Assembly (NCBI GenBank): GCA_024803745.1
Contig: JANJXV010000189.1
Span: forward strand, 1,006,861-1,070,860
Reading direction: 5' to 3'
Length of the DNA stretch: 64,000 nt
From: Megascapheus bottae
Lineage: Eukaryota > Chordata > Mammalia > Rodentia > Geomyidae
The position numbers and the translations under genes were made by a program. Below, in pieces: positions 53,795 to 64,000 of this stretch. Each line of letters opens with the position of its first letter. The stretch's first letter is position 1. The notes under the pieces are model-generated. The model was not told where the DNA came from. It ran no database searches and saw only the letters and a list, made by a program, of their open reading frames with translations.

Positions 53795-54460
53795 TCAATC
53801 TCGCGATAGTGTGTGGGATGGGGGGCGGAGCATAGGCCGGAAGTGGGTGGAGAGGGCCCACAGGGCGGCAGCCCCCCCCCCCCCAGCCGAAGCAGGCCAA
53901 GCAGCCATGGCCGCGGGGCGGGCAGGTGGCGGCCTGGTGCACGTGGAGGTCGCCGCTGTCAGTTGGTGCAAGCAGCCGGGGGCCGGGGTGGGGGGGGGAG
54001 GATGAGAGGGGAGGCTGCGGTCAGAGCGGCCCGGTGGACCTAGGCGGGGACCGAGGAGCCGGAGTCCAGCCGTGGAAACCGTTGGGTGGCGGTTGGCCTC
54101 CGGGGGCCCCTGAAACGGACAGGCGGCGGCCTGTGGTGGTGGTGGTGGGGGGGGACAGTGGCATCTGGAGGCTGCCAGGCACCGGGCTCCGGGGCGGGGC
54201 CGGAGGAAGCCCGCATGTTCAAGAGCGGGGTGAGGGGTTCCAGCATGGCGGCCAGCGGGCAGCTAGTGCGGGTGGACAGAAGCATGGCTGGCCGTGTGGA
54301 GCGGTAGCCACTGCAGGTCCGCTGCTGGCGGCCTCCAGCACGTGGCCGAGCAGGGAGCCGGAGGCAGGCAGGTGGTCCACGGGGCGGGGGGGGAGGGGGG
54401 GGCGGCGGCACGTGGCCCTCCCCCCCTTCCCCCGGGGGGGGGGGTCACTGAATCTAGGGC
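53795..54460 (+). promoter_or_regulatory. CpG-rich island with promoter-like motifs
   Basis: GC and CpG content jump abruptly relative to the rest of the window. Within 50 bases lie TCTCGCGATA (53799-53808, near the TCTCGCGAGA promoter palindrome), a GC box GGGGGCGGAG (53821-53830) and an ETS/GABP site CCGGAAGTG (53837-53845). An ATG in strong Kozak context (GCAGCCATGG, ATG at 53907) opens a short MAAGRAGG frame of about 32 codons that runs into a G-tract. Long overlapping open frames here on both strands reflect high GC. Which gene this belongs to, a retrocopied first exon or a native promoter, is unresolved. Confidence 0.65.
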
Positions 54461-54489
54461 ACGATCTCAAGGCCAAACCTCAGCTTCTG

Positions 54490-55215
54490 GTGCTGCAGTC
54501 CTGGGAGACCCACCCAGCAAATCCTGGCCACTCTGGCCTCCCCGAGAACCCCATCAGACCTTTGCCCCCATGATGCATTGAATGGAGGTGGTTCCCCACC
54601 TCCTCCTTCCCTCCCCCTCCCCCCTTGGGTGCCTGGAGACCCATGATGGATCCCCAGCTGTTCAGTCCTGTTATCCTAAGACCCTTCGCCAGGGGTTTGT
54701 TCAGGATTTGCCTGAAACCATTATTGACCATCACCTCTTCCTGGGTGTGGTGGTGGTGGTGGTGGTGGTGGTATTTCCTGGAGATTCCAGCAGGCACTTG
54801 TCCCCTTGGCCGGGGATCCCCTGAAACCACCTCAGCCCTCAGTCCTCTAGCCACAGGCTGACCTGAGACCCTGGCTTACTCTTAGCTCCCTCCCTCAAGG
54901 AGATCAAAGCTAGCCTGTCACCTGAGCTGCCCTAAGACTTTCCTGGCCCCAGGCCATCCTGAGACATATCCGATGGTCAGGTCAGTCTCTTGCTTTAGGT
55001 TCCCCACCAGACACTGCCTAGACCTTGTCTCTAGCCCCAGGCTTCCCTGAGACCTGGGTTGGTCCTAGGTACCCTCCTGGGCTGCTCTGAGACCCTAAGT
55101 GACCCTTGGGTGTCCCAAACTGCCCTGAGAGCTGCCTGGCCAGGCCTAGGTCCCTGGTGCCAGCTGTCCCTTGATCTACTAGGCTGGCCCTTAGTCTCTC
55201 ACCAGGTTATTCAGA
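54490..55215 (+). repeat. Degenerate minisatellite-like region, CCTGAGACC core
   Basis: CCTGAGACC variants recur irregularly, commonly about 35-45 bp apart: near 54498, 54632, 54676, 54711, 54818, 54858, 54958, 55045, 55087 and 55125. CTAGGTNCCC- or CCCCAGG-like text often follows. A GGT trinucleotide run lies at 54748-54772. It adjoins the CpG island. Confidence 0.5.
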
Positions 55216-55899
55216 TGGCCCTACCTGCTAGATGCTCCTCCCTGACCTAGGTTCTGTGCTCATTACCCTCACCAATATGCCTGCTTATCTATTATTCATG
55301 CTCACAACTGTGACCCAAAATCCAGTGGCCCAAGGAGGAAGAACAGAATCAGTGAAATCACCAGACATGAATGGCCCCATTACTTTCTCTGCAGGCCTTT
55401 ATCCAGTGGCTGAGACAGCCTCTGGGAAGATTCCCAGAGAAGTGTTAGTGGCAGATATAGGACAAATATAGGCATTGTTAGTCAATACCTCTGTCCACAC
55501 TGCATAGCCAGCAAGGTGTACAGAAGATGTTCCAACTGAACAGAGTTCATCAGGTTGAAGAACATCTTAGTAAGCTCTCTTCACAAATTTCCTCATCCTG
55601 ATGAATCACAAAGGCTTTCTAAAGTTTATTTTATAGTTTTGAATGAAAGATTCTTATGGTACAAGAGAGATCTGGGGTGATAGTGAGGCATCAGTCGCAT
55701 CATCTCATGTGCTCATCTCTTCTAGGAGCTGCTTTAAGGCAGACCGCATACCATCCGTACCCCCAAGTGGTGGCACAAAGAAAAGACACAAGGTCTCATG
55801 AGAGTAAAGTATGTATTAAGAAGCAAGGCACAATTGAGGAGACATCGTCAGTTTGCAGAGGATGTGCTTATACACGAAGAGATTTGCTATGTATGTACT
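55216..55899. other. Non-coding sequence between the CpG island and SPATA31 copy B
   Basis: Short open frames (55232-55471, 55656-55913) have no recognisable homology. The last part merges with the decayed 3' end of copy B. Confidence 0.35.
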
Positions 55900-58800
55900 T
55901 GAATTTTTCCTGAGGAAAACATATCTCATGAGGAATTATGTGAGAAGCATGGTATGCGTGAGCAGGGGATATACTAGCCTTAAGATATTTATCCCCCTTT
56001 GCCTATGCTGACAGGCATGATTGACTGGAGACACAGGCTTTCTGAGAGGCAAGTTTGTCCCAGAGTTGTCACAGTCTGTGACTCTCCTGGCTACTGACAG
56101 AATGGCTGTGGCCAGTGGGGCTGGTTTGGGGAAAAGAGACCCTGTGGTTGTTCACTTGGCTTTTTTCTAAGTAGGAAGAAGCCATGTGGTAGTGAGAGTG
56201 GTTAGTTGATGGCAGTGGAAATGTCTTAACAGGAGTCTGAAATTCTTGTTTGTGCAAAGTTTTCTAGGAGGCAGAAGACTCATGTTGCAATCTCATTTTC
56301 TTCTCTAGGATTCACCCAACAGTGCTCATGAGTGTTTGGGCTTCAGGAACTCCACTGCCCTTGAACATTCTATTTGTGGTTAAGTCTTGCTTCTGGGTCC
56401 TGGCTGACTGAATCTGTGAATTTGCAGTGAGTTATTCTGAATTTTGTAGTGAATTTTGTCTTTAGTAGGAAAAAAATGGTATAAAAATTCTTTATCTGGT
56501 TTCTGAAATGACTCTTTGGAGAATGCTATCCTTTGTCTGATATAGACAGGGAAGAGTTCTTCTTCATAGTTGTTGTTTTCCTGACCTGGGCAGAAGGGGC
56601 TCAGCTCCTGGCCTTATAAGGACCTCATTCCTGCAGGTTTTCCTTCTGCATCCTAGTTTTGGGCCTTTCACAGCTCTCTTTTTCATCAGGCCTATGAAAG
56701 TTTTTGCTATGCCATGTACCCTGGAGGTTGGATGTCTTGACCTCTTGCTGCTTCTTCATGTGTCCTATTCTTGGTATTGCAGAGCTTATCTCATAAGAAG
56801 TGGATGGGAGGTAGCATGTTTGTGGCAAACAGCACCTCAGGGCACAAGCTTGCAGGAATGCATCAGCATCTGAGTTCTGTAGGATAACTTCAATAGGAGG
56901 ACTTTTGCTTGTATTGCACTGCTCTTCCTGGATGCCTGGAAATAGAAATTCGGGAGGGTAATTGTGTTTGAATGGTCCCCTGAAGTTCTAAATTTCTGAG
57001 GTTCAAATTATTGGAGTCCTTATTGACTGTCAAGTTAGTGGGCTGTTGCTCTTCATCGTCTGCCATTTCACTGAGATCTTCAGTCTTTTCAGTTGTGGAT
57101 TCAACAAAGACTTCTAATATGGATACACTGGCAGAGGCTTCCTTTGTCTTCTGTCTCACACATGCCCATTACTGGGCTTGTAGTTGGCTCTGGACTGCTT
57201 CCCTGTGGTTCTGGCACAATGTCATGGTGCCAGGTTCTTCCTACTAGGCTGTGAGATCTAGACTTAGAAAGCAGTCTACCTTCCCCTCCAGTTAGAGAAG
57301 TTGGAGAGACCTCTTTGGGAACCACACTAGTGACTATAGAGTATTCCTCTGAGTTTCATAAGGTGAAGGTGGTTGAGAAGCCTGTATGGTATGACCTTCA
57401 GTGCTTTTTCTTTCTCTACCATTTTTGGTACTTTGTGAAGAGCTTCTCCCTACAATGCACGCCCCCCCCCCCTTCACTGTCAGGACAGGACAGGTATGGA
57501 GAAGCTTCCTCGGAAACTGGCACAGGGGAAGCCTTTTTCAAAGTAAGGTGATTTATGGGCTTGAGAATCTTTAGGGACAAGCCCCACTTGTGCTTCACCC
57601 AAAGCTTCTTGATATGCGCCTCCAGCAGCTGTTGGCTGGCAGCATCCAAGTGGGAAGCCTCCTGGGAGGAGCTCTTGCAGCTTTCCCTAGTCTCCGTTGA
57701 TCTGCTCCCATTTTGAGATGAGATTGGCTTTTAGGGTTTCTTCTAGGCATTTCTTTTTAAATGAGTCAAATAAGTGTATTTTGAACCACTACTTGATAGT
57801 TTCATCAGATCACTTTCTAATTCTCTCTCGGTTTTGGCATCTAGAAAATCTGAGAAGCTTTCTGTGTCCCTATCCAGTTCTTTCACTACCCTGCTCATAT
57901 AATGTTCTAGGTCCCTTTTGGAGTTCTTCCATTTCTGAAATACTTTTGAGCACTCCGTGGTTGCCTTTAGTATATTATGGCAGATATCACCTACAAATAT
58001 GGAGTTCTGTTAGCACCCATGCTGTCCTCTGCCTGGTCTTTTCCTGAGAAATTCTCTTCAGCAGACAGCTGAATCTTGAATTTTGTTCTATAGAGGTGTT
58101 GTGGGAGCCCTCTTGGAGAAGATTATGTTCTAGCTTTTCCCTCAACTCCAAGCCGACTGAATCACTTGGAAGGCTGAGAAAGCTTCTCTCTTGCAAGGGG
58201 ACTTGATAATGAGTAAAATCTTTTTGAAACTGTTTAAGCACAGCGCGTAAAATCCTATGACTCTCTTGAGTGCTTCTTTACAAGGTGATTTTCTAACTGC
58301 TGAACAGCAAGTAGAATAGGACATTTGGCCTTTTTCTGGTTTGTAAGGCCAGAAAATGTACAGCTCTTTGTTGGAGGTGAATGACATGGTGGGAATGGTG
58401 TCAAGATGGAACCTGGGCATGGGCCTGGGACTCAGCCACTGGGGAGATTAGGCCAGGGCAAGATTGGAATGAAGTGTTGAGATTGCTCCAAATAAGTTAG
58501 TAAGGGCTGTGGTAGAAAAAATTGTGGAGGTACTTTAGCCTGAATTTGTTTTCAGAGAATCTGTTCAATCAGACAGAGGGTAAGTGTAGTGGCTGACCAG
58601 ACATTTGGACAGGGGCCACTGGGGACTTGCCATTCAGAAAGGGAAGGCCCCAGAGCAGCTTAGCTGCATTTCTACTCTAAGTAGTCCTCCAAGACTGTGA
58701 GGGGAAGATAGCTTCTGAAAATCAGGACACTGCTGTGGTTTTCTCCTTGTGTTCCAGAAGGTCTGTGGGAGGCAGTGCCTTGTGCTCTGCCCAGTGACTT

Positions 58801-60223
58801 CATCATGTTCCCCAGAGAATCCAGAGGGTGTTCGTTCTCCTACCCAGCATTCAGTTTTGCCCTCTTACTAATCACTATCTCCAGCAGCTCCAGGGTGTCA
58901 GAGTTGAGAGCTGTTGGCTGGAGAGCAGCAATGTGGGGTGCTTTCTGGTGGGACTTTCGTGAAATTACATGGAGGAAGACTTGAATTTGAGTCATGCCTG
59001 GGTGGAGTGCAGGCCACAGATCAAGAATAAGAAGGGGGAGAGGAATGTGCAGGTGAGCATAGTAAGTATTCTCCTAGAGTAATCAAAGTCTAGCGGTTGA
59101 GATACAACTTTGGGATGAGTGTGACCCACCAGAAACTGAGAAACCCATCTGTACTTGTGACAAGGTAGAGGCCAGAGGTTGAGAGAACTTGGGGAAAGGG
59201 GTTGGTGAAGTCTTCAGGGACAAAATGCTAGAGAAAGTATCCTCAGAGTGCCTAGGTGACTGTTGGGCTGTGACAGATTCTGAGTTGAAAACTTCCCCCG
59301 GGACATCTCCATTTAAGAAATACTAAAAAAGTTGTGATGTCATGGATTCCCTAGGTGGGTGTAGGAAACCAGAGAAAACCTTTATTCAAGGAAGGGCAAG
59401 GTTTATTACCTGCTATCAATGACACCCACTGAGCCACACCCTGATTTTTACATAGCCCTTACGTCTCTACATCCTGTGGCTTCAGCCATATCGAAGGTCA
59501 GCCTTAAGCCTTCCTCAATCCCAAGACAATCCCATTCCCTGGACTAGTAGAAGTGCAGGCACAGAGACATGGAAAATCTTTACATAGTAAACTAGTTCAT
59601 GAATGTCCTCGAGCTGTTCCCATGTGTCTCTGCAAACTAGAAACAGAGACTGTGGTTATGACAGAAGGATGGATCCTGGGTCTTACAGGAGGTTGAATGA
59701 AACATCCCTTTGTTAGAGAATGTGGAAGTTTAAACTGGATACCAAACCTTAGTTCATGGTCACAAGACTTGTGCCATTGTGAGGTAGGCAAAACAAAGGA
59801 CAGTGCTTCTTTATTTACAAAGGCACCTCCCGATCTGCTAACACCCATTACCTATAGAACCTCCCTTGTGAGTCAGGGAGAAAGTACATATCATCTCTAA
59901 TATTTAAATGCCATCTCTATTATTCAGAGTTCTTAGAGAAGTGCTTTGGTCCAGAAGCGGGCCTGGAGGTCACACCTCCATTTCAAGGCAGCTTCTTAAA
60001 CCCTTCCTGCTTTGTAAGGAAGTGTATCACAGCCTCATTTCAAGCAGAGAACCTGAGAAGTGTCTCCAGTTCTGATCTCTTCCCCAGGAATTTCCTTCTA
60101 AGGGCTGAACAAACTGACATCCTTGGCGACCTGGCTGTGGTTGTCAGAGACGGTGATCAGCGATCATATCCCCTTGTGAGAAAGTACAGAGCCTACCTTT
60201 CAAAAAAACCTTTTCTTCCTGCT

Positions 60224-60415
60224 TTTTTTTTTTGTGTGTGCCAGTTTTGGGGCTGGACACTGTCTCTGAGTTTTCTTTCAAGGCTAGCATTTTACAACTT
60301 GAGCCGTATCACCAGTTCTAGTTTTTCCTGTGTATGTGGTACTGAGGAATCAAACCCAGGGCTTCATGTATACTAGGAAAGCACTCTGCCACTAGGCCAC
60401 ATTCCCGTCCCTCTT
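60224..60415 (-). mobile_element. ID-like dimeric SINE inside SPATA31 copy B exon 2
   Basis: A reverse-complement dimer from T-rich TTTTTTTTGTGTGTGCCAG to CCACATTCCCGTCCC. On the minus strand it splits the exon 2 text between CAGATGAAGAGCAAGAAG and AGCAGGAAGAAAAGG, whose similarity suggests a target duplication. Confidence 0.88.
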
Positions 60416-61075
60416 CTTGCTCTTCATCTGGGCTTTCTTCTCCACACATTGCTGAAAGACAAGAAAAACTGGACTTATACCTCTTTATTCTTTTCCTTTG
60501 CATACACAAGTTCAGATACGTGCTGCTCCTGGATAAAATGATCTTGCCTTCCCCTGTGTCCCTGTATTTCTTTTTCTCATTGTGTGGCTGAAAATAAGTT
60601 CTGTTTTTATTAAGAAATATATTGGGGTTTCTATATGAGATAACAAATCACCTAAGTACTTTCTCCTCCCTAGACCACGGAACCTGCTTTTCAGGTGCCT
60701 CTTAGCTCCCAGGTTGGCTTTTGTTTCCTGAGTCCAAGGGTGAGCTTAGCCTCTGATGGGAGGTCTGCATGGACCTTGAACAGTCCTCTAATCAACCTAA
60801 TGCTGGGAAAAGTGTGGTACTCAGGCCCCTGCTCTGACATGGGATTGAGTGTTCAAGTCCTCAGCTCTCAGAAGTCTAGTCCTGGGTTGCTGAGTTTCAG
60901 GACTTGATTTAACCCTGCCATTTGCTGCATACCGCACAGGTGTTTTGAGAGCTCAGTATATTATCTTATGCCACTCTCACCCTGCTCTGTTCTGACAGTG
61001 CCTAGGAGAAGGTCCTTCTCCATTATTTTTCAACTTGATTTGGAAAAGTGGAATCAGCATTAAAGAAAAGATTCA

Positions 61076-61570
61076 TTTTTAATTAACTTTAAGTAGTTTT
61101 ATAAAGGTGTTACCATGTAACAAACAGTTTATGAATATACTGTATCTTGATCAATGATAACACTTTCAACATCCTTACCCATCCCTCTCTCATTCTCCCC
61201 TTCCCTGGTTCTTGTTAATTTTGTAGGATATACATAGGAATCATCTACGTTTTTCCCCCCTTCTCTTCTTCCCACTCTATGCCTTTCAAGTACTTACTTC
61301 CTGGTGTTGTATTTTGCTCAAGTTTGATTTGCAATCTCCCTTGAAAATACCATATTCACTTAATACATTTATGTACACTTGTATACAAATCTAGCCTGTT
61401 TATTTGCGAAGCTAAATCTAACTTCCACATATAAAGGAAAGCATGATCCTTCATCTCTTTGGGACTGACCTAATTTACTTAATGTGATTTTTTTCCAAGT
61501 TTTCCTATTTCTTTACAAGTTATAGAATATCATTCGTTCTAATGGATGAGTAAAATCCCATTTTGGGGCG
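61076..61570 (-). mobile_element. LINE-1 3' end in SPATA31 copy B intron 1
   Basis: TTTAATTAACTTTAAGTAGT, ACAAACAGTTTATGAATATA and a pyrimidine-rich 3' UTR, then TGATTTTTTTCCAAGTTTTC and ATGGATGAGTAAAATCCCAT. Part of it is shared with copy A intron 1. Confidence 0.7.
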
Positions 61571-62218
61571 GTTTGTCCCTAAGCTTGTTCTTTCTCTCAC
61601 GTGTTGGTGACGATGGATTTCCCTAGAATCAGAGAAGTAGTAGCAGGAGCAAGAGCCCCACTCCACCCACAACAACATTGTCAAGTTGGTGAGGTCAGGG
61701 CCCAGCCATGGACTGCAACACTTTTCAGAGAAAAGAGAGGATTCTGTATCATCTGAATCACACTGTTGCTCTTGAGCAACTGAATTCTGGGAGTTTTCTT
61801 TGGCAATATATAGTCAGTGAAGGCTTGTGCCTGGATTTCTAGTAAGTCCCTAAAGGAGAGGAGTGACAATGCCTAATAAAGCCCTCCCCTTCCCTCTAGC
61901 TCAGCACTTTCTTCCCTCCTCGGTCTCTAGATTTCCACCTCGAAGCTCACCTGCTCAGCCTGTCAGAGACAGACCTCAGTCTATTTCCCAAGCCTTTCCC
62001 CTTGAACCAAGATATTAGCTGTTTCTTTGGAGATTACTGTTTGAAGTCCATACGGTTCATAGTTTTTGAAAATGTGGACTTAGCTCTGGGATTTGTGTTG
62101 TTTCACATGGCTTTGTAGTCTCAAGATCATCTCTGTCTCAGCTTCCAACTTTCCTATGTTACTGGAAATATACTTCTCTGAATTCCATGTCAATTCACAA
62201 GAAGTGAGATTAGTATCT

Positions 62219-62710
62219 TAAAGGAAATAAAGTTTTATTAATTTGCAGGCAAAATGAGAACTACTTGAGCTATTGTTTGAGAAAAAAAGAGCAGTCCTGG
62301 TGGATAGTGAAAGAGGGACAGCTTTTATAGAGCTTTTATAGAGCTTTCTGATGGACTTAAGTACTGAGGCCTGATGTGCAGCCAAATGGAGGTTTGAGGC
62401 CTGCGGGTTTCCAAATGTGCTGCCCGTTAGTCTCTGGAGATGTATTCCTTGTCCTGAAAGTTCCTTCAATACTCTGGTAAGCAAGCTAAGGAGAGGAGGG
62501 TGGTGACCTTGCCTGGAGCCATTCTGAATTTCCTCTCCTAGGTAATGGCAAAGGAGGGGGGGAGGGGAGAGGGGAGGAATGACAGTATAGTGAGAAAGAA
62601 TAGAAAAATGCTGCTTTTTAAAAAGCTTGTATAACTGAAAGTATCCTGGGTAAGTTGAGATAAAATTTAACATGAGAGCTTATTTAGATGTTGGTTCCTG
62701 TTACATTTTC
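62219..62710 (-). mobile_element. Possible solo LTR upstream of SPATA31 copy B
   Basis: Homology to the copy A 5' flank stops abruptly at 62218. The next stretch, read on the minus strand, ends in ATTAATAAAACTTTATTTCC, which resembles an LTR polyadenylation region, and a tandem GAGCTTTTATA duplication lies near 62330-62345. No termini or target duplication were confirmed. Confidence 0.35.
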
Positions 62711-62774
62711 CCCATTGTTAGTTTTACCCATGGATTTCTACAGAAAGGGCATCGTAATTGTCTTGATATTTCCT

Positions 62775-63020
62775 GTTGAAATGAGTAATGTCCTAGATGA
62801 CTTGATGTCTCAGATCTGCAATCCCAGTTAAGCAGGAGACAGAGGTAGAAGACTGAAGTCCAAGTTGCCTCAGGGAAGAAATACCAGAAAAAATAATTAC
62901 AAAGCAAGAAAAAAATGGAGCCCTAGCTTTGCCTAGTAAGTGTGAGGCCCATACCACTCTACTACTAAAAAAAAAAATTAAAAGAAAAATCTAGTATGGA
63001 ATTAGGGTTCCATATTTTTG
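62775..63020 (+). repeat. SINE-like repeat of unidentified family, copy 2
   Basis: Same order of blocks as 41225-41490: GAGTAATGTCCTAGATGACT, TAAGCAGGAGACAGAGGTA, GGAATTAGGGTTCCAT. Confidence 0.6.
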
Positions 63021-63084
63021 TTTTCACACTTTGACCAACATTGATTTTCTCCTTCGTGGATGTTTTTGTTTTCTTTTGTTTTGT

Positions 63085-63278
63085 TTTTGCCAATCCTGGG
63101 GCTTGAACTTACGTCCTGGGCACTGTTCTGAGCTTCTTTTGCTCAAGGCTAGCACTCTATCACTTGAGCCATAGCACCACTTTTGGCCTTTTCTGTTTAT
63201 ATGGTACCAGAAATTGAACCTAGGGTTTCATGCATGCTAAGCAAGCACTCTGCCACTAGGCCACACTCCTGGCTCCAA
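63085..63278 (-). mobile_element. ID-like dimeric SINE, minus strand
   Basis: GCTTGAACTTACGTCCTGGG to GCCACACTCCTGGCTCC. Confidence 0.88.
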
Positions 63279-63284
63279 GTTTAG

Positions 63285-63400
63285 TTTTTGGTGTATGCTT
63301 TTTCTGAGGCTTGAACCCAGAGCGTAGATACTGTCTCTGAAATTTTGCTCAAGGCTAGCACTCTGCTACTTAACCCACAGTTCTACTTGTTTCAGCTTTG
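63285..63400 (-). mobile_element. Partial ID-like SINE, minus strand
   Basis: GAGGCTTGAACCCAGAGCGT, CTCAAGGCTAGCACTCTGCT. Only one monomer was recognised. Confidence 0.65.
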
Positions 63401-63554
63401 TTTATAACAGTTATTCTAGTAGAATTTAATTTGTAGCTTTAATTTGTCCTAATGACTAGAGGTGTTTCATGATATTGTACATCTACTCTGGAAAGATTCC
63501 AATTGATGTCCTGTGCCAGTTTCAAATTTGGTTTGATTTTAATTAATAAATTTA

Positions 63555-63666
63555 TTGCTATTTTGTGCCTGTCCTGAGGCTCGAACTCAAGGCCTGGGCT
63601 CTGTCTCTGAGCATTTTTGGTGGTCAAGGGTAGTACTCTACTACTTGAGGCACAGCTCCACTCCCA

Positions 63667-63716
<50 letters not shown>

Positions 63717-63832
63717 TAATTGGCAGTATACTCTCTTGTACTTTCCTTCTATGCTGGCTTCAATCTGTGATCCTCAGATTTCAGCCTCCTTAGTTGCTAG
63801 GATTACAGGCATAAGCCACCAGTACCCAGCAG
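63555..63832 (-). mobile_element. B1-ID composite SINE containing a (GT)n microsatellite
   Basis: GAGGCTCGAACTCAAGGCCT, a GT run of about 24 units at 63668-63715 in the middle, then GATTTCAGCCTCCTTAGTTG and ATTACAGGCATAAGCCACC. Confidence 0.88.
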
Positions 63833-64000
63833 TTCATAGTTTTTTGTTCATTTAGTGACTTATCTTTCAAGTTTCCAAGCAGGAATAGACATAAGAAAAT
63901 GCAACACTACACAAGGTTTTGTTCTATGCAGTTATTTTCTTAAAGCCACAGTAGTTACTTCTGTCCTAACCTTTCATTTTCAACTAATTTCCAATTTAGT
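63833..64000. other. Non-coding window end
   Basis: Nothing recognised. Confidence 0.4.

Larger units (their letters stand above)
55900..61870 (-). pseudogene. SPATA31-like: SPATA31 family pseudogene, copy B (inverted paralogue of copy A)
   Basis: All four exons are traceable on the minus strand. Exon 1 lies near 61757-61590: the ATGATGGAG of copy A is ATGATACAG here, and the donor region is deleted. Exon 2 is near 60454-60185, split by a SINE. Exon 3 is near 59643-59583 and its donor is lost. Exon 4 runs from about 59357 to 55900. Exon 4 fragments in several frames include HKWGLSLKILKPINHLTLKK (57590-57540) and the C-terminal VSFPQTSPTGHSHSV (56150-56100). Frameshifts and stops break it into at least eight pieces. 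It retains CAA CAG (57634-57629) where copy A has CAA TAG, which supports Gln as the ancestral residue there. Orientation relative to copy A is convergent. Confidence 0.9.

Noticed and set aside
53926..54573. 215-codon GC-rich frame plus several overlapping ones on both strands
   Set aside because: Long frames are expected by chance at this GC content. Composition is simple (Gly/Arg/Pro) and no family was recognised.
58775..58984. 69-codon plus-strand frame
   Set aside because: Antisense to exon 4 of SPATA31 copy B, mirroring a shadow frame of copy A.

Overview
This is a mammalian, almost certainly rodent, genomic window. It has GT/AG-split coding exons and many 5'-truncated LINE-1 tails. 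There are dozens of copies of two tRNA/7SL-derived SINE families: an ID-like dimer with A box TGGCCTAGTGGT and B box GGTTCGATTCC, and a B1-ID composite. The dimer resembles the IDL-Geo SINE reported from Geomyoidea (kangaroo rats, pocket mice, pocket gophers). That points to a heteromyid or geomyid host, but the assignment rests on recalled SINE structure and not on a search.

Layout. 2.6-22.9 kb (+): exons of an ancient, intron-containing semaphorin-4 gene closest to SEMA4D, with conserved splice phases but stops, frameshifts and missing exons. 3.45-10.77 kb (-): a young, env-less betaretrovirus-like ERV sits antisense in its first intron. The ERV has two 423-bp LTRs differing at 2 positions, a GGTTGA target duplication, a Lys-type primer site, intact gag, a GGGAAAC -1 frameshift signal, fused dUTPase-PR-RT and a complete integrase, broken only by one TGA in pol. 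26.8-29.2 kb (+): the last two recognisable exons of a contactin-associated protein (CNTNAP) relic. 33.9-41.0 kb: a diverged inverted repeat with arms of about 1 kb enclosing a 5'-truncated PPHLN1 retrocopy. 42.8-62.2 kb: a tail-to-tail inverted pair of SPATA31 genes. Copy A (+) is intact across four exons except for a single CAG-to-TAG stop. Copy B (-) is heavily decayed and has a SINE in exon 2. Between them lie a LINE-1 3' end, one of two nearly identical 297-bp direct repeats (the other is 26.7 kb upstream), and a CpG-rich promoter-like island with TCTCGCGA, GC-box and ETS motifs.

No gene in the window is clearly functional. The combination of SEMA4D-like, CNTNAP-like and SPATA31 sequence recalls rodent regions where Sema4d, Cntnap3 and Spata31 family members share a chromosome. 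It looks like a duplication-prone gene graveyard with ongoing retroelement activity. The most noteworthy items are the recent ERV with its intact frameshift element, the one-stop SPATA31 copy, the SEMA4-type relic, the 297-bp direct repeats and the CpG island of unknown ownership.
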